A DNA stretch of 64,000 nt from Phytohabitans suffuscus (GTDB lineage Bacteria; Actinomycetota; Actinomycetes; Mycobacteriales; Micromonosporaceae): contig NZ_AP022871.1 in assembly GCF_011764565.1 (NCBI RefSeq), positions 7,874,320 through 7,938,319 of the forward strand, given 5' to 3'. A program made the translations under genes and the position numbers. The stretch's first letter is position 1. Each line of letters starts with the position of its first letter. The notes beneath the pieces are model-generated. The model was not told the DNA's origin. It searched no databases and saw only the letters and a list, made by a program, of their open reading frames with translations. Shown here in pieces: positions 1 through 8,111 of the stretch.

Positions 1-339
1 CAGCTCCCGGCGGGCCCGCGCGGCCGCCCGCGCGTCCAGCAGCGAGCCGCTGGCCAGCATCACGGCGACCACCGCTCCGGCGAACACCTCGCCGACCGCC
101 AGCGCGCCGGCCAGCGCCAGCCAGGCGATCACGTCCACGCTCGGCTGGCGGCGGCGGACCGCGTTCACCAGTGTCGCCGTGGAGGCGGCGAGGCCGAGCA
201 GCGTCGCCGCGACCCACGGCCACGCCGCCGGGCCGCGCGCGCCGGCCAGCCACAGCCCGCCGCCGGCGGCCAGCAGCAGCGTGGTCGCCGTGAACAGGAC
301 CGTCTCACGCCGCCGCCACACCGTCCGAACCAGGTCCAT
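1..339 (-). CDS. Heavy-metal P-type ATPase, N-terminal part (cut by window edge)
   Basis: The first 113 residues of a metal-transporting P1B-type ATPase are present; the rest lies beyond the left edge. Hydrophobic segments lie at about residues 15-33, 40-57 and 70-95. They are followed by the stretch SGSLLDARAAARARREL, which in this family precedes the actuator domain. No N-terminal CxxC metal-binding domain is present, so this is the short form. The ATG at 339 follows an AAGGGG about 12 bases upstream; an in-frame GTG at 351 is possible but abuts the ribosome binding site. Metal specificity cannot be read because the transmembrane CPC-type motif is outside the window. Confidence 0.8.
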   Translation of the reverse strand, partial: MDLVRTVWRRRETVLFTATTLLLAAGGGLWLAGARGPAAWPWVAATLLGLAASTATLVNAVRRRQPSVDVIAWLALAGALAVGEVFAGAVVAVMLASGSLLDARAAARARREL

Positions 340-362
340 CTGATCGTTCACCCCCCTTCATG

Positions 363-560
363 CTCGCCACGTCCGGGCCCGGCCGCGCAGGGCCGGGTGC
401 CGGCCCGCGGCGGGACCAACGACCCGCGCCGTCTCGCCACGTCCGCGCCCGACCGCGCGGGGCCGGCCCGCGGCGGGGACCGAAGACCCGCGCTGTCTCG
501 CCACGTCCGGGGCCGGACCGCGCGGGGCCGGCCGGCGGCGGGACCGAAGACCCGCGCCGT
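363..560. repeat. Three-copy tandem repeat (70+64+64 bp)
   Basis: Three imperfect units each begin CTCGCCACGTCCG and end GACCCGCGC(C/T)GT, at 363-432, 433-496 and 497-560. The array fills the gap between the acyltransferase stop codon and the ATPase start. Units two and three differ at only a few positions. No function is evident; it may act as a spacer or a structured 3' region. Confidence 0.85.
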
Positions 561-1912
561 CACGGTGTGCTCGGGACCGGCAGGGCGCGCAGCGCCCGCA
601 GCAGGCCCGCCCCCACCGCGTACGTGACCAGGGCGGCGGCGGGCACACCGAGGGCGTAGTGGCCGGACTGCGGGGCCAGGTTGTTCTGCAGCAGGCCCGC
701 CGTGACCGCGGCGTACGCGGCGACGGTCAGCGGCACGCCGGACACCGGGCCGGTCAGGGCGACCGCCAACCCGGACGGCCGGCCGGCGCTGCCGCGTCCG
801 CGCCGGCGCCCGCGTGCCTCGACCGACCCGAAGACCGCGACCAGGACGGCCAGCGCGACCAGGCACATGGCCAGCCAGGGCAGGCGCCACAGCCACCAGG
901 CCGGGGTCGCCACCGTGGGCGTCGGCAGCCGGTGCAGCGCGAGGAGCGCCCCGACCACCAGCAGCACGGCGCTCATGTGCCACAGGAAGATCGTGAACAC
1001 GACACCGTTGAGGGCGGTCACGCCGCCCCACGGTCGTCGCCGGTGCAGCCACCGCTCGGCCGGGCCGCGCAGCGTCAGCACGAGGCCGAGCTGGAACGTC
1101 GTGGTGGCCAGCAGCGCCAGGGTCGGCGGCGACGCGTTGTGCGGCTCCTGCCCGGCCACGTCGATCATGCTCACGGGGTAGGGCCCGGGCACGGTCAAAA
1201 GCACCACCGCCGCCAGGCCGCCGGCCAGTACACACGCCCAGACCCGGGGGCGGAAGCCGAGCCGCCCGTCCCGCCAGAAGAAGCCGACCTGGTGGATCGC
1301 CAGCCAGCCGAAGACGTAGCTGCCCGAGCCGAGGCTGGCCATCCCGTGGAAGCGCGCGAGGTCTCCGAGCCCCACCAGGACGACCAGCGCCGCGAGCGCC
1401 CACCAACCGAAACGCCGGTGGAGGCGGTACATCAGCGGGGCCAGCACCACGACGATCAGGTACGCGCCCAGGAACCACAACGGGATCGACGCGGCCCACA
1501 CCGCGTGCCGGACGAGGGCGGGATCCGTGCCCAAGAGGCGGGCGATGCCGGCGCCGGCCGCGAACACGGCCAGGAGCACGGTCGTCGGCGGTACCAGGCG
1601 GCCGCCGCGGTCCTGCAGCCAGGTCACCGCGACACCGCCGCGGCGGCGGTGGGACGCGAGCGACGCCGCGTTCGCGTAGCCGCCCACGACGAAGAACACC
1701 GGCACCACCTGGACCAACCAGGTGATCGGGAACGCCCACGACAGCGAGTCGAGCGCCGAACGGCCGGTCAGCTGGCCGCGGTGGTCGTACGTGATCACGC
1801 TGATCAACCAGTGCCCCAACACCACCGTGACGATCGACAGCACCCGCAGCAGGTCGACGTACCGCTCCCGTGAGGCGGGCGTACGGTCGGCCAGCTCGCG
1901 GCTACCCCACAC
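560..1912 (-). CDS. Acyltransferase family 3 membrane protein
   Basis: A 450-residue integral membrane protein of the acyltransferase 3 family, which moves acyl groups onto sugars, lipids or antibiotics at the cytoplasmic membrane. The N-terminus reads RERYVDLLRVLSIVTVVLGHW, with the family's conserved His in the first membrane segment, and about ten hydrophobic segments follow. The start is GTG at 1912; the fragment of a response regulator immediately upstream leaves no obvious native promoter. The substrate cannot be told from the sequence. Confidence 0.85.
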   Translation of the reverse strand: MWGSRELADRTPASRERYVDLLRVLSIVTVVLGHWLISVITYDHRGQLTGRSALDSLSWAFPITWLVQVVPVFFVVGGYANAASLASHRRRGGVAVTWLQDRGGRLVPPTTVLLAVFAAGAGIARLLGTDPALVRHAVWAASIPLWFLGAYLIVVVLAPLMYRLHRRFGWWALAALVVLVGLGDLARFHGMASLGSGSYVFGWLAIHQVGFFWRDGRLGFRPRVWACVLAGGLAAVVLLTVPGPYPVSMIDVAGQEPHNASPPTLALLATTTFQLGLVLTLRGPAERWLHRRRPWGGVTALNGVVFTIFLWHMSAVLLVVGALLALHRLPTPTVATPAWWLWRLPWLAMCLVALAVLVAVFGSVEARGRRRGRGSAGRPSGLAVALTGPVSGVPLTVAAYAAVTAGLLQNNLAPQSGHYALGVPAAALVTYAVGAGLLRALRALPVPSTP

Positions 1913-1922
1913 AGGCGATGGG

Positions 1923-2352
1923 CGTCAGGCCGGGCATGCCCTCATGAAACAGGCCCTGGCGAGGAACGGCCGCGCGTTCGGCGTATCGCGGGGCCGGCCC
2001 CGCGCCGGGCGGCACCGGGGTAACCCCGCCGGGGCGAGGACGGGCTACGGGATCCGGTGTACCGCCCGCAGGTGGGCCAGGACCGCGAGCACGCGCCGGT
2101 GACCGCTCGGCGGTGGCCAGGAAGTCGCCGACCTCCAGTACGCGGTCCTTGAGCAGGTAGCCGAAGCCCTCCTGGGCGACCAGGGTGACCGCGTGCGCGG
2201 TCTCGATGTGCTGCGACAGCAGCAGGACGCCCACCTCGGGATGGTCCTTCTTGATGGTGGTCGCGACCCGGGCTCCCTCGTCGGTGAAGGTCGGCGGCAT
2301 GCGGATGTCCAGCACGACGAGGTCGGGGCGGGCGGCGGCGACCGTCGTCACC
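1923..2352 (-). pseudogene. Response-regulator receiver-domain remnant
   Basis: Read on the minus strand, 2352 to about 2110 encodes the middle of a NarL/LuxR-type receiver domain. It has the phosphoacceptor region DLVVLDIRMPP, then VGVLLLSQHIE and the lysine-containing GYLLKDRV motif. The N-terminal acidic pocket is missing: it is replaced at about 2345 by unrelated sequence. The reading frame after EVGDFLATAER degenerates, and the LuxR helix-turn-helix is absent. It is therefore a fragment broken at both ends, not a working regulator. Confidence 0.75.
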
Positions 2353-2505
2353 ACCGCCCTGCTCGGGATCGCCGTCACCAAGGGGCTGGCCGGCGGTGTG
2401 GCCGTCTACGGCGTGCTGCTGCTGGCCGTGGCGGTCGCCCTCTACACCCGGCCGGTCCCGGCGCCCGGCACCGCGATCACGCCGCGCACGGCCACCGCCC
2501 GCTGA
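2341..2505 (+). pseudogene. C-terminal remnant of a membrane transporter
   Basis: From about 2341 the plus strand reads TVVTTALLGIAVTKGLAGG, then a hydrophobic helix and a basic/proline tail ending at 2505. This is what the last transmembrane helix of an MFS-type transporter looks like. The rest of the gene is missing, and the frame runs back into antisense response-regulator sequence. It is a truncated tail joined tail-to-head with the response-regulator fragment. The family assignment is by appearance only. Confidence 0.5.
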
Positions 2506-2544
2506 TCGCCCAGCCGCCGCGCCGGCTCGATAGGAGAACGAAAC

Positions 2545-2625
2545 GACCCGGCAAGAAAGCGACCGGCACGGAAAGCGACCGGCAAGAAAGCGACTCCGGC
2601 AGAAAAGCGACTCCGGCAGAAAAGC
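2545..2625. repeat. Five short tandem repeats (15-17 bp)
   Basis: Five units of the form GAC(C/T)CCGGCA(A/G)(A/G)AAAGC follow each other, the last two identical. They lie in the rox leader region, upstream of the hairpin at 2648. This purine-rich stretch stands out from the surrounding sequence. Confidence 0.75.
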
Positions 2626-2647
2626 GAGAGGGCCCGCGAAAGCGAAA

Positions 2648-2671
2648 GGCAGGAAGCGCCTGCTTCCTGCC
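2648..2671. terminator. Perfect 10-bp hairpin in the rox leader
   Basis: GGCAGGAAGC, loop GCCT, GCTTCCTGCC form a perfect stem-loop. No U-run follows, so it could be a terminator of upstream transcription, an insulator or an operator. It sits 24 bases before the rifamycin-associated element. Confidence 0.45.
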
Positions 2672-2694
2672 ACTCTTAACGTATACCGTAACGG

Positions 2695-2713
2695 GGGTCT
2701 TGCGGCAAGACCC
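2695..2713. promoter_or_regulatory. Rifamycin-associated element (RAE)-like 19-bp inverted repeat
   Basis: GGGTCTTGCGGCAAGACCC is a perfect inverted repeat: 9-bp arms around a central G. Its length and TTGCGGCAAG core match what I recall of the rifamycin-associated element. That 19-bp palindrome lies upstream of rifampicin-inactivating genes (rox, rph, rgt, arr, helR) in actinobacteria. The AT-rich stretch CTTAACGTATACCGTAAC lies directly upstream and could hold the -10 region. The rox start is 130 bases downstream. The match is from memory; the inverted repeat itself is seen. Confidence 0.8.
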
Positions 2714-2842
2714 GGGTGGTGTCGCAGAATCGTCGTCCGAGGCCAGGACCTGCGGAAAATCCGTCCCCGGCGCGCGCGTACTCGTGCGGCCGGACCGCGT
2801 GGGGCGGTTGGCCGGAATGCGATCTCTGTGATGGGGCGGTTC

Positions 2843-4270
2843 ATGTTTGACGTGATCGTTGCCGGGGGCGGGCCGACCGGGTTGATGCTGGCGAGTGAGC
2901 TGCGGCTGCACGGCGTGCGGGTGCTCGTGCTGGAGCGGGAGCTGGAGCAGCCCCCGTTCGTACGGGCGCTCGGCCTGCACGCGCGCAGCGTCGAGGTGAT
3001 GGACCAGCGCGGTCTGCTGGAGCGGTTTCTCGCGCACGGCCGGCAGCACCCGCTCGGTGGCTTCTTCGCCGGTATCGTGAAGCCTTCGCCGGAACGGCTG
3101 GACACCACGTACCCCTATGTCCTGGGCATCCCGCAGACCGTCACCGACCGCCTGCTGGCCGAGCGCGTCGCCGAGCTGGACGCCGAGATCCGGCGGGGCC
3201 GCGAGGTGGTCGGGCTGAGCCAGGACGGCGACGGGGTGAGCGTCGAGCTGGCCGACGGCACGCGGCTGCGCTCGCGCTACCTCGTCGGCTGCGACGGCGG
3301 CCGCAGCACGGTGCGAAAGCTGCTCGGCGTCGGCTTTCCCGGTGAGCCATCCCGGGTCGAGACGCTGCTGGGCGAGATGGAGGTCGGCGTGCCGGCGGAG
3401 ACGGTCGCGTCCGTGGTGGCCGAGGTCCGCAAGACGCAGCGGAGGTTCGGCCTCGGGTCGTTCGGCGAGGGGGTGTACCGGGTCGTCGTGCCCGCCGAGG
3501 GGGTGGCCGAGGACCGCGCGGTCCGGCCGACCCTCGACGAGTTCAAGCGCCAGTTGCGTGCTTACGCCGGCACCGACTTCGGTGTGCACTCGCCACGCTG
3601 GCTGTCCCGCTTCGGCGACGCCACCCGGCAGGCCGAGCGCTACCGGGTCGGCCGGGTGCTGCTGGCCGGGGACGCGGCGCACATCCATTCGCCGATGGGT
3701 GGGCAGGGGCTCAACCTCGGCATCCAGGACGCGTTCAACCTCGGCTGGAAGCTGGCCGCCGAGGTCGCCGGCTGGGCGCCGGACGGGCTGCTGGACACCT
3801 ACCACAGCGAGCGGCACCCGGTGGCCGCCGACGTGCTGGACAACACCCGCGCGCAGGCGGAGCTGATATCGACCGAGCCGGGCCCGCAGGCGGTGCGCCG
3901 GCTGGTGGCGGAGCTGATGGACTTCGAGGACGTCAACCGGTACCTGATCGAAAAGATCATCGCGATCGGGATCCGCTACGACTTCGGCGAGGGGCACGAC
4001 CTGCTCGGCCGGCGGCTGCGGGACGTGCGGCTCAAGCGGGGGCGCCTCTACGAGCTGACCCGCGCCGGCCGCGGGCTGCTGCTCGACCAGACCGGACAGC
4101 TCTCGGCGGCGGGCTGGGCGGACCGGGTCGACCACGTGGTCGACGTCAGCGAGGAGCTGGCGGTCCCGGCCGTGCTGCTGCGGCCGGACGGCCACGTGGC
4201 CTGGGTCGGCGACGACCAGCGGGACCTGGCCGGCCACCTGGCCCGGTGGTTCGGCGCCGAGGCCGGCTGA
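2843..4270 (+). CDS. rox: Rifampicin monooxygenase (FAD, class A)
   Basis: A 475-residue class A flavin monooxygenase that hydroxylates rifamycins and inactivates them in the cytoplasm. The FAD dinucleotide fold GGGPTGLMLASELRLHG is at residues 8-24, the YLVGCDGGRSTVRKLLG motif is mid-protein, and GDAAHIHSPMGGQGLNLGIQD marks the second FAD-binding segment. The C-terminus keeps the thioredoxin-like domain of this group. The chain matches, almost block for block, the Streptomyces Rox proteins as I recall them. The start MFDVIVAGG at 2843 fits the family; GTG 2828 and ATG 2831 are in frame upstream. The RAE upstream points to rifamycin-dependent control. Confidence 0.9.
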   Translation: MFDVIVAGGGPTGLMLASELRLHGVRVLVLERELEQPPFVRALGLHARSVEVMDQRGLLERFLAHGRQHPLGGFFAGIVKPSPERLDTTYPYVLGIPQTVTDRLLAERVAELDAEIRRGREVVGLSQDGDGVSVELADGTRLRSRYLVGCDGGRSTVRKLLGVGFPGEPSRVETLLGEMEVGVPAETVASVVAEVRKTQRRFGLGSFGEGVYRVVVPAEGVAEDRAVRPTLDEFKRQLRAYAGTDFGVHSPRWLSRFGDATRQAERYRVGRVLLAGDAAHIHSPMGGQGLNLGIQDAFNLGWKLAAEVAGWAPDGLLDTYHSERHPVAADVLDNTRAQAELISTEPGPQAVRRLVAELMDFEDVNRYLIEKIIAIGIRYDFGEGHDLLGRRLRDVRLKRGRLYELTRAGRGLLLDQTGQLSAAGWADRVDHVVDVSEELAVPAVLLRPDGHVAWVGDDQRDLAGHLARWFGAEAG

Positions 4271-4289
4271 GCCCCCCGCACCGGCCTCC

Positions 4290-4336
4290 ATTTCGTGTTA
4301 GTCACCGTTGACATGAAATTGGGCCGGCGGTAGCGT
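4290..4336 (+). promoter_or_regulatory. Promoter and likely operator of the TetR gene
   Basis: TTGACA (4308-4313), a 17-base spacer and TAGCGT (4331-4336) form a good vegetative-type promoter. It ends 10 bases before the TetR ATG, so the mRNA is probably leaderless. An inverted repeat, ATTTCGTG (4290-4297) and CATGAAAT (4312-4319), overlaps the -35 box as an autoregulatory TetR operator would. Confidence 0.6.
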
Positions 4337-4346
4337 CTGCCACCAG

Positions 4347-4931
4347 ATGGGACAGCAGCGCGCGTACACGATGGGTGCGCGGGGCGAGGCGAAGGCCGCG
4401 ACCCGCGAGCGGATCCTGCGGTCCGTGCTCGACCTGAGCGAGGAGAAGATGACCATCGAGATCACCCTCGACGAGGTCGCCTCCCGGGCGGGCACGAGCG
4501 TGCAGACGGTCCTGCGTCACTTCGGCACCCGCGAGGGCCTCCTCGACGCGGCGGTCGCCCGGGCCTCCGCCGAGGTCGCCGAGGAGCGGCGGGCGCCGGC
4601 CGGCGATCCCGGGGCGGCCCTGCGGGCGATCGTCGCGCACTACGAGCGGCGGGGCGACTTCGTGCTGCGGATGCTCAGCCAGGAGCACGACCCCCGCATC
4701 GCCGCGGTGGTCGGGCCCGGCAAGCTGCTGCACCGCGCGTGGGTCGAGGAGGTCTTCGCGCCGCAGCTCGCCGCCCGGTCCGGCGCCGACCGCGACGCGC
4801 TCGCCGACCTGCTCGTCGTCGCCACCGACGTGTACGCGTGGAAGCTCCTGCGCCGCGACCGTGGCCTCGACCCCGACACGACGCGGGCCCGCATGCTCGC
4901 CCTGGTCAGCGCCATCCTGGCCGCTGGCTGA
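4347..4931 (+). CDS. TetR/AcrR family regulator
   Basis: A 194-residue protein with an N-terminal TetR helix-turn-helix at about residues 18-62 (RERILRSVLDLSEE...DEVASRAGTSVQTVLRHFGTREGLLDAAV). A variable ligand-binding helical domain follows. The ATG at 4347 lacks a ribosome binding site but fits a leaderless transcript from the promoter just upstream; ATG 4371 is the alternative. It precedes the glycosyltransferase by 33 bases on the same strand, so the two are probably co-transcribed. It may control that gene, itself, or rox; the ligand is unknown. Confidence 0.85.
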   Translation: MGQQRAYTMGARGEAKAATRERILRSVLDLSEEKMTIEITLDEVASRAGTSVQTVLRHFGTREGLLDAAVARASAEVAEERRAPAGDPGAALRAIVAHYERRGDFVLRMLSQEHDPRIAAVVGPGKLLHRAWVEEVFAPQLAARSGADRDALADLLVVATDVYAWKLLRRDRGLDPDTTRARMLALVSAILAAG

Positions 4932-4964
4932 CCCAAGCGCGGCAGGCTTCGGATGGGAGACCCC

Positions 4965-6110
4965 GTGGACGCGCTGTTCGTCACCATGGACGCCGGCGGA
5001 AACCTGCCGCCGGCGCTGGGCATCGCCGGCGAGATCGTGCGGCGCGGCGGCACCGCCCGGTTTCTCGGGCACGAGCCGCAGCGGGCGGCGATCGAGGCCG
5101 CCGGCTTCCGGTTCGCGCCGGTCCAGCTCGGCCGGGGGTACGAGTCGGCGGCGCCGCGCGGCACCGTCTCGGCGCTGCGCGACCTGACCGCCACCTTCGC
5201 CGACCGGGGGATCGGCGCCGACGCGCTGCGTGTGGCCGGCTCCGGGCCGACCGACGTCGTGGTCGTCGACTGCCTGCTGCTGGGGGCGATCCGCACCCTC
5301 GTGGACGCCGGCGTGCCCACCGTGTCGCTGGTACACACGCTGTGGAGCTTCTTCCAGAAGGAGACCCGCGGCCCGGTCGGGGCGATCATGCGGACGCGCG
5401 GCGTCCGGATGCGACGCGTGCTGGAGTCGCCGGCGCTGAGCCTGGTGACCGTGCGCGGCGAGTTCGAGCCGGGCGTGCCGCTCCCGCCGGGCGTGCACCA
5501 CACCGGCGTCGTCTGGCAGGGCGTGCCGCGCGCCGCGAAGCCGCCGGCCGGCCGGCCGCGCGTGCTGGTGAGCCTGAGCACCACCCGCTTCCCCGGCCAG
5601 GAGAAGGCGCTCCAGTCCATCTTGGACGGTCTGGCCGGCCTGGACGTGGAGACCGTGGTGACCACGGGCCCGGCGATCGACCCGGCCGTGCTGCGCGCGC
5701 CCGGCGCGACCGTCCACCGGTACCTCGACCACGGCGCGGTCATGCCCGAGGCGTCGCTCGTCATCGGGCACGGCGGGCACAGCACCACGAGCCGCGCCCT
5801 GGCGTACGGGCTGCCCGTGCTCGTCATGCCCATGCACCCGCTCATGGACCAGCCGGCGATCGGCCAGGCCGTGGCCCGGCTCGGTGTCGGGCGCACCCTG
5901 CGCAAGAGCGCGAAGCCGGCCGCGATCCGCGCCGCCGCCGCCGACCTGCTCGCCGGCGGCCCGCACCGGGCAGCGGCCGCCGCTCTCGGCACCGCCATCC
6001 GCGAGCGGGACGGCGCGGCCGTCGCCGCCGACCTGATCGAGTCCGCGGCGGCCAGGCCGCCCGGCCGCGGCGCCAGCCCCGGCCAGCCCGGTCAACCGGC
6101 GGCGACCTAG
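4965..6110 (+). CDS. GT1-family glycosyltransferase
   Basis: A UDP/NDP-sugar-dependent glycosyltransferase of the MGT/GT-B type, 381 residues. The C-terminal donor-binding motif is seen as GHGGHSTTSRALAYGLPVLV, followed by PLMDQPAIGQAV. The N-terminus VDALFVTMDAGGNLPP is the usual acceptor-domain start. GTG 4965 is preferred over ATG 4953 because GGGAGA lies four bases upstream. It sits behind the TetR gene. Such enzymes glycosylate macrolides, rifamycins or lipids. The RAE-rox neighbour makes a drug-modifying role tempting, but nothing in the sequence shows the acceptor. Confidence 0.8.
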   Translation: MDALFVTMDAGGNLPPALGIAGEIVRRGGTARFLGHEPQRAAIEAAGFRFAPVQLGRGYESAAPRGTVSALRDLTATFADRGIGADALRVAGSGPTDVVVVDCLLLGAIRTLVDAGVPTVSLVHTLWSFFQKETRGPVGAIMRTRGVRMRRVLESPALSLVTVRGEFEPGVPLPPGVHHTGVVWQGVPRAAKPPAGRPRVLVSLSTTRFPGQEKALQSILDGLAGLDVETVVTTGPAIDPAVLRAPGATVHRYLDHGAVMPEASLVIGHGGHSTTSRALAYGLPVLVMPMHPLMDQPAIGQAVARLGVGRTLRKSAKPAAIRAAAADLLAGGPHRAAAAALGTAIRERDGAAVAADLIESAAARPPGRGASPGQPGQPAAT

Positions 6111-6149
6111 ATTCCTCGCCGGGCTGCGCCGGGCCCAGGCGGCGCGGGG

Positions 6150-6749
6150 TCAGTCGACGGCGGCGCGGGTGCGGCTGCGGATCGTCATCAGCCGCAGCTC
6201 CATCTCGTCCGCCACGATCGCGGCCAGGTGCTCCAGGGCCAGCAGCTGCCGCGGCGTGGGATCGCGGGGGCGCAGGTCCATCGCGTTGACCGTGCCGATC
6301 CGGTAGCCGTCCCAGGTGCGGATCGGCGCGGCCGCGTAGAACCGCAGCCCGGGCGGGCCGGTCACCAACGGATGCTCGCGGGTGCGCGGGTCACTGGCGG
6401 CGTCGTTCACCACGTACACCTCGTCGGCCAGGATCACCGTGGCGCACAGGCCCGGGTCGGCGCCGATCTGCCGCACCTCTTCGATCCCCTCGCACGCGGC
6501 GAGCCAGACCCGGTCGGCCTCCACCAGCGTGACCGTCGCCATCGGAGTGTCGAAGGCGGTCGCGGCCAGCAGGGCGATCCGCTGGTACTCCGGCAGGACG
6601 GGCCGGTCGAGAAGATCGTACCGGCGCACGGCGGCGACCCGGCCCGGCTCGGTCAGACCGACGCCGTCCAGGTAGTGGAACTCCGGCTCGACCAAATGGA
6701 TCTCCGTCGTGCTCGCCGCCTCGCCAAAGAATAGCCGCCGCCCGACCAC
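6150..6749 (-). CDS. GAF domain-containing protein
   Basis: A 199-residue single GAF domain. It begins with the typical lead-in EPGRVAAVRRYDLLDRPV, continues through MATVTLVEADRVWLAACEG, and ends with the FYAAAPIRTWDGYRIGTVN core and a C-terminal helix LLALEHLAAIVADEMELR. Such stand-alone GAF proteins bind small ligands or partners in signalling. No kinase, cyclase or DNA-binding domain is attached. It is convergent with the glycosyltransferase. The GTG start at 6749 is the longest choice, and the true start may be internal. Confidence 0.8.
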   Translation of the reverse strand: MVGRRLFFGEAASTTEIHLVEPEFHYLDGVGLTEPGRVAAVRRYDLLDRPVLPEYQRIALLAATAFDTPMATVTLVEADRVWLAACEGIEEVRQIGADPGLCATVILADEVYVVNDAASDPRTREHPLVTGPPGLRFYAAAPIRTWDGYRIGTVNAMDLRPRDPTPRQLLALEHLAAIVADEMELRLMTIRSRTRAAVD

Positions 6750-6994
6750 CGGAACGGCCGCACGCCCCCGGCCGCCCGGACAGCCCTAGAGATCCGTTGC
6801 GCTGGAAGAGATTCGATCTCGTCTGATGCGGTAGGGTTGTCGCGGCGGCGTGGCCGTTCCATCCGCAAACACGGCCACGCCGCCTTCCGCCCAGGGTCCG
6901 GGGAGGTCTTCCGCCCGTCTGTCCGGCCCGCGGGTGGGTCGACGGGACAAACCAGGTGGTTCCGGTGCCGCCGCCACCCGGGCGTCACCATATG

Positions 6995-7064
6995 AGCTAC
7001 CGCGACGTCCGCGCTGGTCCGGACCGTTGCTCCCGCGGCCTCGCCCTCCGCGGTGCACAAACCC
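6995..7064 (-). repeat. Dispersed repeat family C, copy 1
   Basis: About 70 bp with core GGTCCGGACCGTTGCTCCCG. Its reverse complement matches copies at 7834-7902 and 7423-7502; a same-orientation copy lies at 59921-59975. Confidence 0.75.
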
Positions 7065-7124
7065 AACCCCGCCGGCGGCGATCACCGCCGAGCCGTCCGT
7101 CGCGCGGCCCGAGGATCGTCTCCG

Positions 7125-7177
7125 GCTGATCGTGGACGTGAGCTGCCCTAGCGGGGCGGCAGCGGTCCACGATCAGC
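7125..7177. repeat. Dispersed palindromic repeat family A, copy 1
   Basis: GCTGATCGTGGAC (7125-7137) and GTCCACGATCAGC (7165-7177) form a perfect 13-bp stem. A smaller GCTGCC/GGCAGC stem is nested inside. The following GGGGCTTTCGGGGTCGAGG resembles the family B module that accompanies other copies. Confidence 0.8.
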
Positions 7178-7269
7178 TATGGGGCTTTCGGGGTCGAGGT
7201 CCGGCCGGTCGCGGTCGGGCGCCGGTGGTCACGAGACGTCCCGATGGCGACGGGGGTCCGGCGCGGTGG

Positions 7270-7345
7270 GTGATCGTTCGCCCGGAATCCGCGTGGTACG
7301 CCGGGTGGAACGCGGAATCCGCGCGAACGACCAACGACCGTGATC
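7270..7345. repeat. Dispersed repeat family D, copy 1
   Basis: Begins GTGATCGTTCGCCC and contains GGAATCCGCG twice; an inverted TCGTTCG/CGAACGA pair brackets it. A related copy is at 60122-60188. Confidence 0.6.
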
Positions 7346-7422
7346 CCGGTGGGCCGGCGACCGCGCCGTCGGGGTGTACCGCCTGGACGCCGGTCGGTGA
7401 GATGCGCACCCGGCCCGAGCAG

Positions 7423-7502
7423 GGGTTGTGGACCGCGGAGGACGAGGCCGCGCGGGAAACGCACCCAACGGTCCGCACCAAGACGGACATCGCCGGCAGC
7501 TC
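7423..7502 (+). repeat. Dispersed repeat family C, copy 2 (diverged)
   Basis: Shares GTGGACCGCGGAGG.CGAGGCCGCG and AACGGTCCG with copies 1 and 3, but with substitutions and a small insertion. Confidence 0.6.
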
Positions 7503-7573
7503 AAACCTCAGGTCCGGAGGTTTGTCGCCCACCGGACCACCAATGTGGACAAACGGTGTCACCCCAACCCCGG

Positions 7574-7642
7574 AAGCTCTATAGCTGACGAGGACAAGCC
7601 GGGTGACTTCGGCGGTCAGCGGGGCTGTTTGGACCACGATCC
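7574..7642. repeat. Repeat module with GACGAGGACAA and CCACGATCC ends
   Basis: Contains CTCTATAG, GACGAGGACAAGCCGGGTGA, CTTCGGCGG and GGACCACGATCC. These are pieces also found next to family A copies at 11494-11590, in a different arrangement. It is probably a rearranged copy. Confidence 0.55.
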
Positions 7643-7833
7643 GCGACGGCGAGCTGTGCGGGCGAGGGCAGGGGCAGCGCCGCGCGGAGATCACCGGACT
7701 TGCGCCTGTCGCCGAGCCGGACCCTTCCGTGGGCGGTCACTGTGGACAGACCCGGGACCTCGACCCCGAATGGCTCCCGGCGCGCGGCCGGCGGAGGGCG
7801 GCTGAGGCGGGCCGGGGCCGGGCCGAGGGCTGA

Positions 7834-7902
7834 GGGTGGGCCACCGCGAAGGGTGAGGCCGCGGGAGCAACGGTCCGGACCGGCGCGGACGTCGCGGTAG
7901 CT
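7834..7902 (+). repeat. Dispersed repeat family C, copy 3
   Basis: GGGAGCAACGGTCCGGACC and GCGCGGACGTCGCGGTAGCT match the reverse complement of copy 1 closely over about 70 bp. The two form a long-range inverted pair about 0.8 kb apart. Confidence 0.75.
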
Positions 7903-8111
7903 CTGGTCCGGGGGCCAGACGATCGTCCGCCCTGGCCTCCGACCGCCGTGGCCCTCGGGATTGGCCTGGTCCTCGGGATCGGCCTGGCCCTCGGGATCGG
8001 CGTGGCCCCGGACCGACGTGGCCCTCGGACCGGTGTGGGCGCTGGCGCGTCGGGGCGGCGAAGACGCTCAGCAGGGCGTTCGTGCGGCGCCGCGGGTCGT
8101 AGGATCCGTTC

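Larger units (their letters stand above)
6750..8111. other. Long intergenic region packed with dispersed repeats
   Basis: No gene-like frame was found here; the open frames have no family resemblance and overlap each other. The region contains copies of at least three repeat families that recur near 11 kb and 59-60 kb (listed separately). This points to repeat accumulation or to decayed mobile DNA. Confidence 0.7.

Noticed and set aside
659..1873. Long plus-strand open frame opposite the acyltransferase gene
   Set aside because: The minus-strand frame encodes a clear membrane acyltransferase; the opposite frame is low-complexity Gln/Arg sequence.
4965..6110. Rifampicin glycosyltransferase (rgt)
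   Set aside because: It is near an RAE and rox, but the only RAE seen lies upstream of rox, and no feature identifies the acceptor; left as a generic GT1 enzyme.
6850..7584. 244-codon plus-strand open frame in the repeat-rich gap
   Set aside because: It is composed largely of dispersed repeats C, A and D, has no ribosome binding site and resembles no family.
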